Source: Alphaproteobacteria bacterium (GTDB taxonomy: Bacteria > Pseudomonadota > Alphaproteobacteria > UBA9219 > RFNS01). Taken from it: a stretch of DNA of 64,000 nucleotides. Shown here in pieces: positions 56,125 to 64,000 of this stretch. Position numbers and translations under genes: made by a program. The notes below the pieces were generated by a model. The model saw only the letters and a program-made list of their open reading frames with translations, was not told where the DNA came from and searched no databases. Within the stretch, counting starts at the first letter, position 1; every line of letters starts with the position of its first letter. The stretch lies in the NCBI GenBank assembly GCA_016124955.1, contig WGMR01000007.1:280103-344102 (forward strand), written 5' to 3'.

Positions 56125-56667
56125 ATGACAGTGAATATCGACGAATTCGGCAAACGCATGGACGGCGCATTCGATGCGCTGAAGAAGGAATTCGGCAGCC
56201 TGCGCACCGGCCGTGCCTCTACCAATCTGCTCGAGCATGTCTCGGTCGATGCCTATGGCAGCGCCATGCCGATTAACCAGGTTGGTACCGTCGGCGTGCC
56301 CGAACCGCGCCTGCTGACCGTGCAGGTGTGGGACAAGGGGCTTGTGAAATCGGTGGAAAAGGCGATCCGCGACGCCGGGCTCGGCCTCAACCCGCAGCCC
56401 GATGGGCAGCTGGTCCGCGTGCCGGTGCCGGAGCTGAGTGCCGAGCGGCGGCAGGAGCTTGTGAAAATCTCGGGCAAATATGCAGAGCAGGCGCGTGTGG
56501 CAGTGCGCAATGTGCGCCGCGATGCGATGGATACTTTGAAAAAAGCCGCCCTGCCGGAAGACGATCACAAAAAGCTTACCGACAAGGTGCAGCAACTGAC
56601 CGACCAGCATATCAAGAAGATCGATGAAGCGCTGGCGGGCAAAGAAAAAGAAGTGACGCAGGTCTGA
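56125..56667 (+). CDS. frr: Ribosome recycling factor
   Basis: 180 aa. [24 protein letters not shown] and the C-terminal [11 protein letters not shown] are RRF hallmarks. With EF-G it splits post-termination ribosomes. GGGGACA precedes the ATG; uppS follows after 11 nt. Confidence 0.97.
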   Translation: MTVNIDEFGKRMDGAFDALKKEFGSLRTGRASTNLLEHVSVDAYGSAMPINQVGTVGVPEPRLLTVQVWDKGLVKSVEKAIRDAGLGLNPQPDGQLVRVPVPELSAERRQELVKISGKYAEQARVAVRNVRRDAMDTLKKAALPEDDHKKLTDKVQQLTDQHIKKIDEALAGKEKEVTQV

Positions 56668-56678
56668 CGGAGCGAGTT

Positions 56679-57425
56679 ATGCAACCGGTTGACCACCCTT
56701 TCGACAAGGACGCGATCAAGACGCCGATGCATGTCGCCATCATCATGGACGGAAACGGCCGCTGGGCCGCGGCGCGCGGCTTGCCGCGCACCATGGGCCA
56801 CCGTGCGGGGATCGAAGCCGTGAAGCGCACGCTTGAAGCGTGCAAGAGCCTGCCGGTCAAATATCTTACGCTTTACAGCTTTTCCGCCGAAAACTGGCGC
56901 CGTCCGCTCGACGAGATCGAAGAGCTGATGCAGTTGCTGCGTTTTTATCTGCGCAGCGAGCTTGCCAACATGCATCGCAACGGCATCCGCGTCCGCATCA
57001 TTGGCGAACGCGATAAGTTGCCCAAGGATATCGTCGATATGGTCAACCATGCCGAGGAGCTGACGAAAGATAACCAGGCGTTGACACTTGTGATCGCACT
57101 TTCCTACGGCGCGCGGCAGGAAATTGCGGCCGCCGCCCGCGCAATCGCGGAAAAGGTCTCGACCGGTGCGCTGCGCCCCGCGCAGGTGGACGAAGGCGAG
57201 GTGATGGCCGCGCTTTATACGCACGATCTGCCCGATCCGGACCTGATCATTCGTACCAGCGGCGAACAAAGGCTTTCCAACTTCCTTTTGTGGCAATCGG
57301 CCTATGCCGAATTCTTCTTCACCGAAACACTGTGGCCGGATTTTGGCGCGCGCGATCTTGAAGCCGCGCTCGGCGAATTTCAGCGCCGTGAGCGCCGCTA
57401 CGGAGCAACCGTTGGGCAAAACTGA
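56679..57425 (+). CDS. uppS: Undecaprenyl diphosphate synthase (cis-prenyltransferase)
   Basis: 248 aa. I-I-M-D-G-N-G-R-W-A-A-A-R (catalytic Asp), G-H-R-A-G, and the late I-R-T-S-G-E-Q-R-L-S-N-F-L-L-W-Q block are diagnostic. It makes the C55 carrier for peptidoglycan and O-antigen. Its 3' end overlaps the cdsA start by 14 nt. Confidence 0.97.
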   Translation: MQPVDHPFDKDAIKTPMHVAIIMDGNGRWAAARGLPRTMGHRAGIEAVKRTLEACKSLPVKYLTLYSFSAENWRRPLDEIEELMQLLRFYLRSELANMHRNGIRVRIIGERDKLPKDIVDMVNHAEELTKDNQALTLVIALSYGARQEIAAAARAIAEKVSTGALRPAQVDEGEVMAALYTHDLPDPDLIIRTSGEQRLSNFLLWQSAYAEFFFTETLWPDFGARDLEAALGEFQRRERRYGATVGQN

Positions 57426-58248
57426 CGGGGTTGAGCTTTGGAAGCGTGTGCTTGCGGCGGCCGTTTTCGGGCCGCTCGTGCTGGCGGCAATTTATTTCGA
57501 CGGTTCTTTCTATAACGCTTTCATCATGGTGCTCGGCATGCTCGGCATGCGCGAATGGCTGCGCATGACGCAAAAAACCCCCTCGCGCCTGACCCGTGCT
57601 GCCGCCTATGGCAGCACCAGCATCATTATTATAGCCGGGCTGTTGCTGCCGATCGCCTGGGCGGCGCTGGGCGGTATTGTGCTTATGCTTATTCTTTTCG
57701 TGATCGCAGCGCGCAAGGATTGGGATGTGGCGGGCTGGATCGCGTTCGGTATTCCCTATCTGGCCGGCAGCTGCCTTGCGCTTTTGTATTTGCGCAACGG
57801 TACCGGCGCGGGGGCTGACGGCGGCCAGATCGGCATGGGGCTTACCTATTTCCTTGTGCTCACGGTTTGGGGCACCGATGTGGGCGCCTATGCCGCCGGC
57901 AAATTGATCGGCGGCGCCAAGCTTGTGCCGCAAATCAGCCCTTCCAAGACCTGGGCGGGCTTGTTCGGGGGCGTGTTTTGCGCGGTTTTGGCCGGTTATG
58001 CGGTGGCAAACGCTTTTGGGGTGCAGAACCCGCTGGTTGCTATATTATTGGCCGCGCTGCTGGCCGTGGTATCCCAGTTGGGAGATTTGTTCGAATCGTA
58101 CATCAAACGGCGGGCCGGTATGAAGGATAGCGGCGGGATCATCCCCGGCCACGGCGGGCTGCTCGACCGGGTCGATGGCCTGGTGTTCGCGGCCTCGTTC
58201 TTCGTATTGTTTCAGGTCATGGTAGGGACGGAATTGTCATGGTGGTAA
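57412..58248 (+). CDS. cdsA: Phosphatidate cytidylyltransferase
   Basis: 278 aa from the TTG at 57412, which has GGAG six bases upstream; no ATG fits the N-terminus ([12 protein letters not shown]). About eight hydrophobic segments and the CDS signature [13 protein letters not shown] followed by [11 protein letters not shown]. It makes CDP-diacylglycerol for phospholipids. Overlaps uppS by 14 nt and dxr by 10 nt. Confidence 0.93.
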   Translation: MGKTDGVELWKRVLAAAVFGPLVLAAIYFDGSFYNAFIMVLGMLGMREWLRMTQKTPSRLTRAAAYGSTSIIIIAGLLLPIAWAALGGIVLMLILFVIAARKDWDVAGWIAFGIPYLAGSCLALLYLRNGTGAGADGGQIGMGLTYFLVLTVWGTDVGAYAAGKLIGGAKLVPQISPSKTWAGLFGGVFCAVLAGYAVANAFGVQNPLVAILLAALLAVVSQLGDLFESYIKRRAGMKDSGGIIPGHGGLLDRVDGLVFAASFFVLFQVMVGTELSWW

Positions 58249-59444
58249 AAACACAAGCTTTGCAGAAAGATTACCCCGCCGCAGCGCCCGCGCAGCGTAG
58301 CGTGACGATATTGGGCGCCACCGGTTCGGTTGGCTGCCAAACGATAGACCTGATCGAACGTTCCCCCGGCAAATACAGGGTGCTGGCGCTCACCGCATGG
58401 CGCAATGTTCAGAAGCTCGCCGAACAGGCGCGCAGCCTGAAGCCCGAAGTTGCGGTAATCGCAGACCCCGCCTGCTACGACGAACTTAAGGCCGCGCTCG
58501 CGGGCACCGGCGTGCGCGCCGCCGCCGGGCCACAAGCGGTTGTGGAAGCTGCGCAAATGCCGGCGGATTGGGTGATGGCCGCCATCGTCGGCGCTGCCGG
58601 GTTGCCCGCCACGCTGGCCGCCGTGCGCCGCGGCGCGGTGGTCGCGTTCGCCAACAAGGAAACGCTTGTATGCGCCGGGCCGCTGATGATGGACCTTGCC
58701 GCGCAATCCGGCGCGAAGCTTTTGCCGGTGGACAGCGAGCATAATGCCATCTGGCAGGTATTCGATTTCGATCGCAAGGAAGCAGTGACACGCCTGATCC
58801 TGACCGCTTCGGGCGGGCCGTTTCGCACCATGACGCGCGCCGACATGGCAGCGATGACGGCGGCGCAGGCGGTGAAGCATCCGGTCTGGACTATGGGCGC
58901 CAAGATATCGATCGATAGCGCGACCCTGATGAACAAGGGGCTTGAGGTCATCGAAGCGCATTTTCTTTTCGCCATGCCGGAAGAGAAGATAGACGTTGTG
59001 GTGCATCCGCAATCGGTGATCCACAGCATGGTGGAATATGCCGATGGCTCGGTGCTGGCCCAGCTCGGTACACCCGATATGCGCACGCCCATCGGCTATA
59101 CGCTGGCATGGCCTGAACGCATGGAAACGCCGGCCGCGCGGCTCGATCTCGCGCAGATCGGTTCTCTGACCTTTGAAGCGCCGGACCCGGAAAAATTCCC
59201 CGCCCTGCGCCTGGCGCGCGAAGCGATGCGTGCGGGCGGCACCGCGCCCGCCGTGCTCAATGCCGCGAACGAGGTTTCGGTGCAGGCGTTCCTGGACGGC
59301 AAAATCGGCTTTCTCGATATCGAGCGCATCAACGAAGCGACGCTGGGGCAGGTTCCGGCCGCGCGGCTCAGTGGGCTCGATGTGCTGGCGGAGGCCGATG
59401 CCGCCGCCCGCCGTCATGCCCAAACGCTGTCGGGCGGGAAGTAG
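58239..59444 (+). CDS. dxr: 1-deoxy-D-xylulose 5-phosphate reductoisomerase
   Basis: 401 aa. NADPH site [16 protein letters not shown], the metal/active-site [15 protein letters not shown] and [17 protein letters not shown]. It commits carbon to isoprenoids by the MEP route, which supplies UppS. The first 20 residues are a non-conserved lead. Overlaps cdsA by 10 nt. Confidence 0.97.
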   Translation: MVVKTQALQKDYPAAAPAQRSVTILGATGSVGCQTIDLIERSPGKYRVLALTAWRNVQKLAEQARSLKPEVAVIADPACYDELKAALAGTGVRAAAGPQAVVEAAQMPADWVMAAIVGAAGLPATLAAVRRGAVVAFANKETLVCAGPLMMDLAAQSGAKLLPVDSEHNAIWQVFDFDRKEAVTRLILTASGGPFRTMTRADMAAMTAAQAVKHPVWTMGAKISIDSATLMNKGLEVIEAHFLFAMPEEKIDVVVHPQSVIHSMVEYADGSVLAQLGTPDMRTPIGYTLAWPERMETPAARLDLAQIGSLTFEAPDPEKFPALRLAREAMRAGGTAPAVLNAANEVSVQAFLDGKIGFLDIERINEATLGQVPAARLSGLDVLAEADAAARRHAQTLSGGK

Positions 59445-59450
59445 GGCGCT

Positions 59451-60590
59451 ATGGAAGCGATGTTCGATATTCTCACAAACTATTTCATCCCGTTCGTGGT
59501 GGTGCTTACGGTTGTCGTATTCGTGCACGAATACGGTCATTACTGGGTCGCGCGCCGCTGCGGCGTGAAGATCGAAACTTTTTCGATCGGTTTCGGGCCC
59601 GAGCTGTTCGGCTGGACCGATAGTCACGGCACGCGCTGGAAATTCTCGGCCGTTCCGCTCGGCGGCTATGTAAAGATGTTCGGCGATGCCGACCCGGCCT
59701 CGACCCCCGATGCTGCGGTCAAAACCATGACGGATACGGAAAAAAGCGTCGCTTTCTATCATAAATCGGTGAACCGGCGTGCCGCCATCGTCTTCGCCGG
59801 CCCGGCCGCGAACTATATCTTCGCCATTATCGTGCTTGCCTTCCTGTTCGCGCTGGCGGGCCAGCCTTTTACCCCGCCGGTTGCGGGTGATGTGCTTGCC
59901 GGCGAACCCGCGGCCAAGGCCGGTATGCAAAAGGGCGACCGGGTACTGGCGATTGACGGCAGCCCGATCGAGCGGTTTGAGGATATCCAGCGCATCATCA
60001 GCGTCGCGCAGGGCCAGCCCGTGAGCCTGAAGGTGCTGCGCGGCGAAGCGGAAATCAGCATCAAGCTCACGCCCGCCATCACGAAGGTCAAAGATCATTT
60101 CGGCAACGAACACACCGCGGGCCGCATTGGCCTCGCGAGCACGACCGTGGAGATCAAGAAGCTTCCGCCGGGCGAAGCGCTGATCGGCGCGGCGCGGGAA
60201 ACCTGGCATATGACGGCGGTAACGCTGAAGGCGCTGGGCCAGATGATTGCCGGCACCCGCGACAGCGAAGAGCTGGGCGGCGTGCTGCGGATCGCTAAAA
60301 TGTCGGGCGATGTCGCCAGCCAGAAAAGCTCGGCTTCCTTTTTCTGGTTTGTGGCGGTGCTTTCGATTAATCTCGGCCTGATCAACCTGTTCCCCGTGCC
60401 CTTGCTCGATGGCGGGCATCTGCTATTTTATGCGGCTGAGAAGTTGCGCGGGCGGCCTCTGTCCGACCGGCTTCAGGAAGCCGGTGCGCGGGTCGGTCTG
60501 GCGCTGGTTTTGTCCCTTATGTTGTTTGCGACCTGGAACGATCTCGTTCAGCTTCAGGTCGTTAGTTATCTGAAAGGCCTGTTCTCTTGA
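59451..60590 (+). CDS. rseP: RseP-type site-2 metalloprotease
   Basis: 379 aa. Zinc-binding V-H-E-Y-G-H near residue 26 in the first helix, one PDZ domain (about 130-200, A-G-M-Q-K-G-D-R-V-L-A-I-D-G), and the third ligand in N-L-F-P-V-P-L-L-D-G-G-H. It cleaves anti-sigma factors or signal-peptide remnants inside the membrane. Its stop overlaps the bamA TTG start. Confidence 0.95.
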   Translation: MEAMFDILTNYFIPFVVVLTVVVFVHEYGHYWVARRCGVKIETFSIGFGPELFGWTDSHGTRWKFSAVPLGGYVKMFGDADPASTPDAAVKTMTDTEKSVAFYHKSVNRRAAIVFAGPAANYIFAIIVLAFLFALAGQPFTPPVAGDVLAGEPAAKAGMQKGDRVLAIDGSPIERFEDIQRIISVAQGQPVSLKVLRGEAEISIKLTPAITKVKDHFGNEHTAGRIGLASTTVEIKKLPPGEALIGAARETWHMTAVTLKALGQMIAGTRDSEELGGVLRIAKMSGDVASQKSSASFFWFVAVLSINLGLINLFPVPLLDGGHLLFYAAEKLRGRPLSDRLQEAGARVGLALVLSLMLFATWNDLVQLQVVSYLKGLFS

Positions 60591-62992
60591 TCCAGCTGGA
60601 ATTGCCGCTTTATCAGAAACCGCCCCTGCGCCGCCGGCTTGCCGGCGCGGCGCTGTGGCTTCTGGTGCCGCTGGCGCTCAGTCCTTCGATCGTGATCGCC
60701 GAAGATATTGTGAACCCGCCCGCGCCGGAAGCTGTGCCGGTCGAACCCGTGAACCAGATACCGCTGGTGCAGGTGGCCTCAGCCGAAGGGGTCATACGCA
60801 GCATCGATATCCGCGGCGCGCAGCGCCTTGAACAGGAAACCGTGCTTTCCTATTTGCAGCTCGCGCCGGGGGAGGAAATTGATCAGGACAAGATCAGCGG
60901 CTCCCTGAAATCGCTGTACGCGACCGGCCTGTTCAAAGATGTCGCCATGCATATGGACGGCGGCACGCTGGTGACGGATGTCGAAGAAAACCCGGTCATC
61001 AACAAGGTCATTTTTGAAGGCAACTACGAAGTTTCGGCGGAAGACCTTGAAAAGGAAATCCAGCTCAAGCCGCGTCTGGTTTATACGCTGCCGCGCGTTC
61101 AGCGCGACATGAAGCGCATTCTGGACGTCTATCGCAGCACCGGCCGTTTCGCCGCCACGGTGGAACCCAAGCTGGTCAAGCTGGAACAAAACCGCGTCGA
61201 TCTGATCTTCGAAATTACGGAAGGCGACCGCACCGGCGTGCACAGCATTGCTTTTGTCGGCAACAAGGAATTTTCCAGCGGTGATCTCAGCGAAATCATC
61301 TCGACCCGCGAAACCGCCTGGTGGCGCTTTTTCTCGAATTCCGATTTCTATGATCCCGACCGGCTGAATTTTGACCGCGAATTGCTGCGCAAATTTTATC
61401 TGAACGAAGGCTATGTCGATTTCCGCGTGGTTTCCGCGAATGCCGAGCTGACGCCGGACAAGAAGAACTTCTTCATCACCTTCACGGTGGAAGAAGGCGA
61501 GCGTTACCGTATCGGCAAAGTGATATTGAAGAGCCAGTTGAAAGGCTTTGATGCCGAAGAGCTGCGCGGCGACGTGACCGTTCAGGAAGGCGAATGGTAC
61601 AGCGCGGCCGAGGTGGAAAAGACCATCAACAAGCTGACCGCGGTGATGGGCGACAGGCAATACGCCTTCGTCGATATCGTGCCCGATATCGACCGCCAGC
61701 GCGATAGCAAGACCATCAATCTGACCTTCAGCATCAAGGAAGGCCCGCGCGTTTTCGTGCAGCGCATCGAAACCAACGGCAATCTCCGCACCATGGATAA
61801 GGTGATCCGTCGCGAAATCTTGCTGGCCGAAGGCGACCCTTTCAATATGTCGAAGCTGCGCCGTTCGGAACAGCGCATCAAGGATCTGACCTTCTTTGAA
61901 GATGTGAAGGTAACGCCCGAAGACGGCGCGCAGCCCGACCAGACGGTGATCAAGGTTGATGTGAAGGAAAAGGCAACGGGCGAACTATCCCTCGGTGCGG
62001 GCTTTTCCACCACCGACGGCGTGCTGGGTGACTTCTCGATCCGCGAGCGTAACTTTATGGGCAAGGGGCAGGACGTGCGCATCGGCACCACGCTGTCCAG
62101 CCGTACCAAGCAATTCGATTTCAGCTTCACCGAACCGTACTTCCTTGATCGCGACCTTGCGGCCGGGTTCGACGCCTTCCGCACCACGCGCGATAACCAG
62201 GACGAAAGCGCCTATGATGAAACCAACACCGGCTTTTCGCTGCGCCTCGGTTACCCGCTTTCCGAACAGCTGCGCCAGCGCCTGAGCTATACCTTCCAGA
62301 ATACCGAGATCAGCGACGTGCCCTCTACCGCTTCGCGTTTCGTCAAGGAACAATCGGGCACCACCAACACGTCCATGGTCGGGCAGGAACTGATCTACGA
62401 CACCCGCGACAGCCGCATTTCGCCGACCGACGGCTATATGATGAAGCTGACCACCGATTTCGCCGGCCTTGGCGGCAGCGTGAAATACATTCGCACCCGC
62501 CTGCTGGGCACAACCTATTACCCGGTCGCCGACGATTGGATCGTCAGCGCGCTGGCCGAAGGCGGTTATATATGGGGCCTTGATCAGAATGTGCGCATCT
62601 CCGACCGTTTCTTCCTCGGCGGCGAAACGCTTCGCGGCTTCCGCTTCGCGGGCGTCGGTCCGCGCGATTTGACCGGCGGTGCGGACGACGCGCTGGGCGG
62701 CGAACGCTATGTGCGCGGCAATGTCGAGCTGACCATGCCTTCGCCGCTGCCTGATGAGGTTGGCGTGAAATTCCATCTGTTTGCCGATGCCGGCACGCTC
62801 GGTAAGGTCGCGGCCACGCCGTTGCCGGGCGAAATATTCCGTAACGAAGAATCTGTGCGCATCAGCGCCGGTATGGGCATGACGTGGCAATCGCCCTTTG
62901 GCCCGATCCGCATGGATTTTGCCAAGGCGTTGCGCAAGGAAAGCTACGACAAGACCGAAGTGTTCCGCTTCAGCTTCGGCACGAGGTTCTGA
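60587..62992 (+). CDS. bamA: BamA, outer-membrane protein assembly factor
   Basis: 801 aa from a TTG at 60587 overlapping the rseP stop; AAAGG is 9-10 nt upstream. An N-terminal region with basic residues and a hydrophobic stretch is the signal peptide. Five POTRA domains (about 60-425, the first with I-R-S-I-D-I-R-G-A-Q-R-L) and a 16-strand barrel end in an aromatic F-R-F-S-F-G-T-R-F. It inserts beta-barrel proteins into the outer membrane. The stop overlaps the skp start by 1 nt. Confidence 0.97.
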   Translation: MIQLELPLYQKPPLRRRLAGAALWLLVPLALSPSIVIAEDIVNPPAPEAVPVEPVNQIPLVQVASAEGVIRSIDIRGAQRLEQETVLSYLQLAPGEEIDQDKISGSLKSLYATGLFKDVAMHMDGGTLVTDVEENPVINKVIFEGNYEVSAEDLEKEIQLKPRLVYTLPRVQRDMKRILDVYRSTGRFAATVEPKLVKLEQNRVDLIFEITEGDRTGVHSIAFVGNKEFSSGDLSEIISTRETAWWRFFSNSDFYDPDRLNFDRELLRKFYLNEGYVDFRVVSANAELTPDKKNFFITFTVEEGERYRIGKVILKSQLKGFDAEELRGDVTVQEGEWYSAAEVEKTINKLTAVMGDRQYAFVDIVPDIDRQRDSKTINLTFSIKEGPRVFVQRIETNGNLRTMDKVIRREILLAEGDPFNMSKLRRSEQRIKDLTFFEDVKVTPEDGAQPDQTVIKVDVKEKATGELSLGAGFSTTDGVLGDFSIRERNFMGKGQDVRIGTTLSSRTKQFDFSFTEPYFLDRDLAAGFDAFRTTRDNQDESAYDETNTGFSLRLGYPLSEQLRQRLSYTFQNTEISDVPSTASRFVKEQSGTTNTSMVGQELIYDTRDSRISPTDGYMMKLTTDFAGLGGSVKYIRTRLLGTTYYPVADDWIVSALAEGGYIWGLDQNVRISDRFFLGGETLRGFRFAGVGPRDLTGGADDALGGERYVRGNVELTMPSPLPDEVGVKFHLFADAGTLGKVAATPLPGEIFRNEESVRISAGMGMTWQSPFGPIRMDFAKALRKESYDKTEVFRFSFGTRF

Positions 62993-63597
62993 TGCCATCC
63001 CGTTTTCTTATTCTTGCCGCCGCCTTGTGCGCAGGTTTGCTGTCCGCGCCGCTTGCGCGGGCCGAGGCGGCCAAGGCAGCCGCGATGCCGCCTGCGGTGG
63101 TCGCGATTGTCGATGTACAGCGGATATTGCAGGAATCTTTGGCAGCCAAGGATGTTCAGCAACAGCTGGAAGCGCAGCGCGCCAAGTTCCAACAGCAAAT
63201 CTCGGAAGAAGAAAAACGCCTCGCGACGGCGGAAAACACGCTGAAGCGCGACCGCGAAAAGCTGACGGACGATGCCTATGCCGTGCGCGAACAACAACTG
63301 CGCCGTCAGTTCCTTGAAGTGGAGCGCGATGTGCAAAGCCGCCGCCGTGCGCTCGATCAGGGTTTCAATGAATCCATGGGCGCCGTCCGCACCAGCCTGC
63401 TCTCCATCGTGCCGAAACTGGCAGCCGAGCGCGGCGCCAACCTGGTTGTTCTGAAACAGCAGGCACTTTGGTTCGACGACCGGCTTGATATCACCGATGA
63501 GGTGTTAAACCGGCTGAATACGAAGCTTAAGACGGTCCCGGTGATGATTAAGCCGGTCGAATCCACATTCGACAAGGAAAAACCCAAGGATAATTAA
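62992..63597 (+). CDS. skp: Skp/OmpH-family periplasmic chaperone
   Basis: 201 aa from the ATG at 62992 (TGATG overlap with bamA). A signal peptide (1-22, ending A-R-A-E) is followed by a long, charged helical hairpin rich in Gln, Glu, Arg and Lys (about 55-140), the Skp tentacle pattern. It carries unfolded outer-membrane proteins to BamA. In the usual order lpxD follows; here it is a 108-nt gap and then fabZ. Confidence 0.9.
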   Translation: MPSRFLILAAALCAGLLSAPLARAEAAKAAAMPPAVVAIVDVQRILQESLAAKDVQQQLEAQRAKFQQQISEEEKRLATAENTLKRDREKLTDDAYAVREQQLRRQFLEVERDVQSRRRALDQGFNESMGAVRTSLLSIVPKLAAERGANLVVLKQQALWFDDRLDITDEVLNRLNTKLKTVPVMIKPVESTFDKEKPKDN

Positions 63598-63628
63598 TGG
63601 GTTAGACTGCAATCCGAGTATGTTGCAA

Positions 63629-63665
63629 GCGGCGGGCAATTATTGCACAAAATAAGGCCCGCTGC
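63629..63665 (+). other. Hairpin between skp and fabZ
   Basis: GCGGCGGGC (63629-63637) pairs with GCCCGCTGC (63657-63665), nine pairs including one G-U, around an A/T-rich 19-nt loop. No T-run follows. It sits where lpxD is normally found. Confidence 0.4.
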
Positions 63666-63705
63666 GCCGCCGTATGGCCTTTTACCGGGCAGGACCAAGA
63701 GCTTG

Positions 63706-64000
63706 ATGATGGACGGAAATACCGAAAAAAAGCACGCGGCCACGCGATCGGAAATCGATCTCGAAGGCATCAAGATGCGCATTCCGCACCGTGATCCTAT
63801 GCTACTGCTCGACAGCGTAATCGATGTTATCCAAGGCACCAGCTGCACCGGCATCAAGCATCTGACCGCCCAGGAACCCTATTTCGCCGGACACTTTCCG
63901 CAACGGCCAATTATGCCCGGCGTGCTGATCATCGAAGCCATGGCGCAGACGGCGGCCACGCTGGTGGTTGATAGCCTGTATAACGGCCGGCAGCACAACG
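63706..64000 (+). CDS. fabZ: 3-hydroxyacyl-ACP dehydratase FabZ, N-terminal part
   Basis: About 98 codons are in the window and the gene runs off the right edge. It starts at one of two tandem ATGs (63706, 63709) after AAGAG. I-P-H-R-D-P-M-L-L-L-D, the catalytic His in Y-F-A-G-H-F-P and the Glu in V-L-I-I-E-A-M-A-Q are the FabZ signature. It dehydrates 3-hydroxyacyl-ACP in fatty-acid synthesis and competes with LpxA for substrate. Confidence 0.92.
   Translation, partial: MMDGNTEKKHAATRSEIDLEGIKMRIPHRDPMLLLDSVIDVIQGTSCTGIKHLTAQEPYFAGHFPQRPIMPGVLIIEAMAQTAATLVVDSLYNGRQHN

Noticed and set aside
58212-60419. 735-codon minus-strand frame across dxr and rseP
   Set aside because: Antisense to two certain genes, with Arg/His-rich composition typical of GC shadows.

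Overview
This 64-kb window is a high-GC, densely packed chromosomal segment of an alphaproteobacterium. The placement rests on several signs. The order ruvCAB-ybgC-tolQRAB, the order pdxJ-lepB-rnc-era, and the run rpsB-tsf-pyrH-frr-uppS-cdsA-dxr-rseP-bamA-skp-fabZ are typical of the class. There is a HIG1-type small membrane protein, a CpdR-like receiver, a LexA-like site of the GAAC-N7-GAAC type, and promoters resembling the Caulobacter consensus (TTGaCgS with GCTANAWC). I cannot name an order or genus. I see no prophage, intact insertion sequence, CRISPR array, rRNA or tRNA.

Layout. 1-5.2 kb (minus): Tol envelope-constriction genes, the YbgC thioesterase and the RuvABC Holliday-junction machinery. 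5.3-7.3 kb (minus): electron-transfer flavoprotein and a HIG1 protein. 7.4-9.2 kb (plus): tsaD and pyrE. 9.2-13.5 kb (minus): rpmI-rplT-pheS-pheT. 13.5-16.5 kb (minus): ftsE-ftsX-ydcF-plsC. 16.6-18.7 kb (plus): zinc-ribbon protein, CpdR-like receiver and galU. 18.7-20.4 kb: ubiE and mutM, divergent. 20.4-28 kb (minus): a membrane acyltransferase and a giant 1831-residue two-TM coiled-coil protein. 28.1-30.8 kb: mutS. 30.9-34.1 kb (plus): pdxJ, lepB, rnc, era. 34.1-36.7 kb: an AT-rich gap, then atpH-atpA alone. 36.7-39.9 kb (minus): an accessory block. 40-46.3 kb (minus): uvrA, cimA, a tiny membrane-peptide ORF and a GNAT-like protein. 46.5-53.2 kb (plus): ssb, MAPEG, dnaE, pabBC, MAPEG. 53.3-64 kb (plus): translation factors, lipid-carrier, MEP-pathway and outer-membrane-assembly genes, ending in a truncated fabZ.

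Most genes are conserved housekeeping genes, many coupled by 1-4 nt overlaps. The least explained DNA is 36.7-39.9 kb. It holds a small proline-rich ORF convergent with atpA on a shared bidirectional terminator, a degenerate SAM-hydroxide-adenosyltransferase (DUF62)-like protein, a predicted ~150-nt structured transcript with a strong promoter and terminator, and a membrane protein with eight CxxC motifs on an 11-residue pitch. Several usual neighbours are missing from their loci: acpS, recO, atpGDC, infC and lpxD. This suggests a lineage with rearranged operons. All assignments were made by reading translations and motifs by eye, with no database search.
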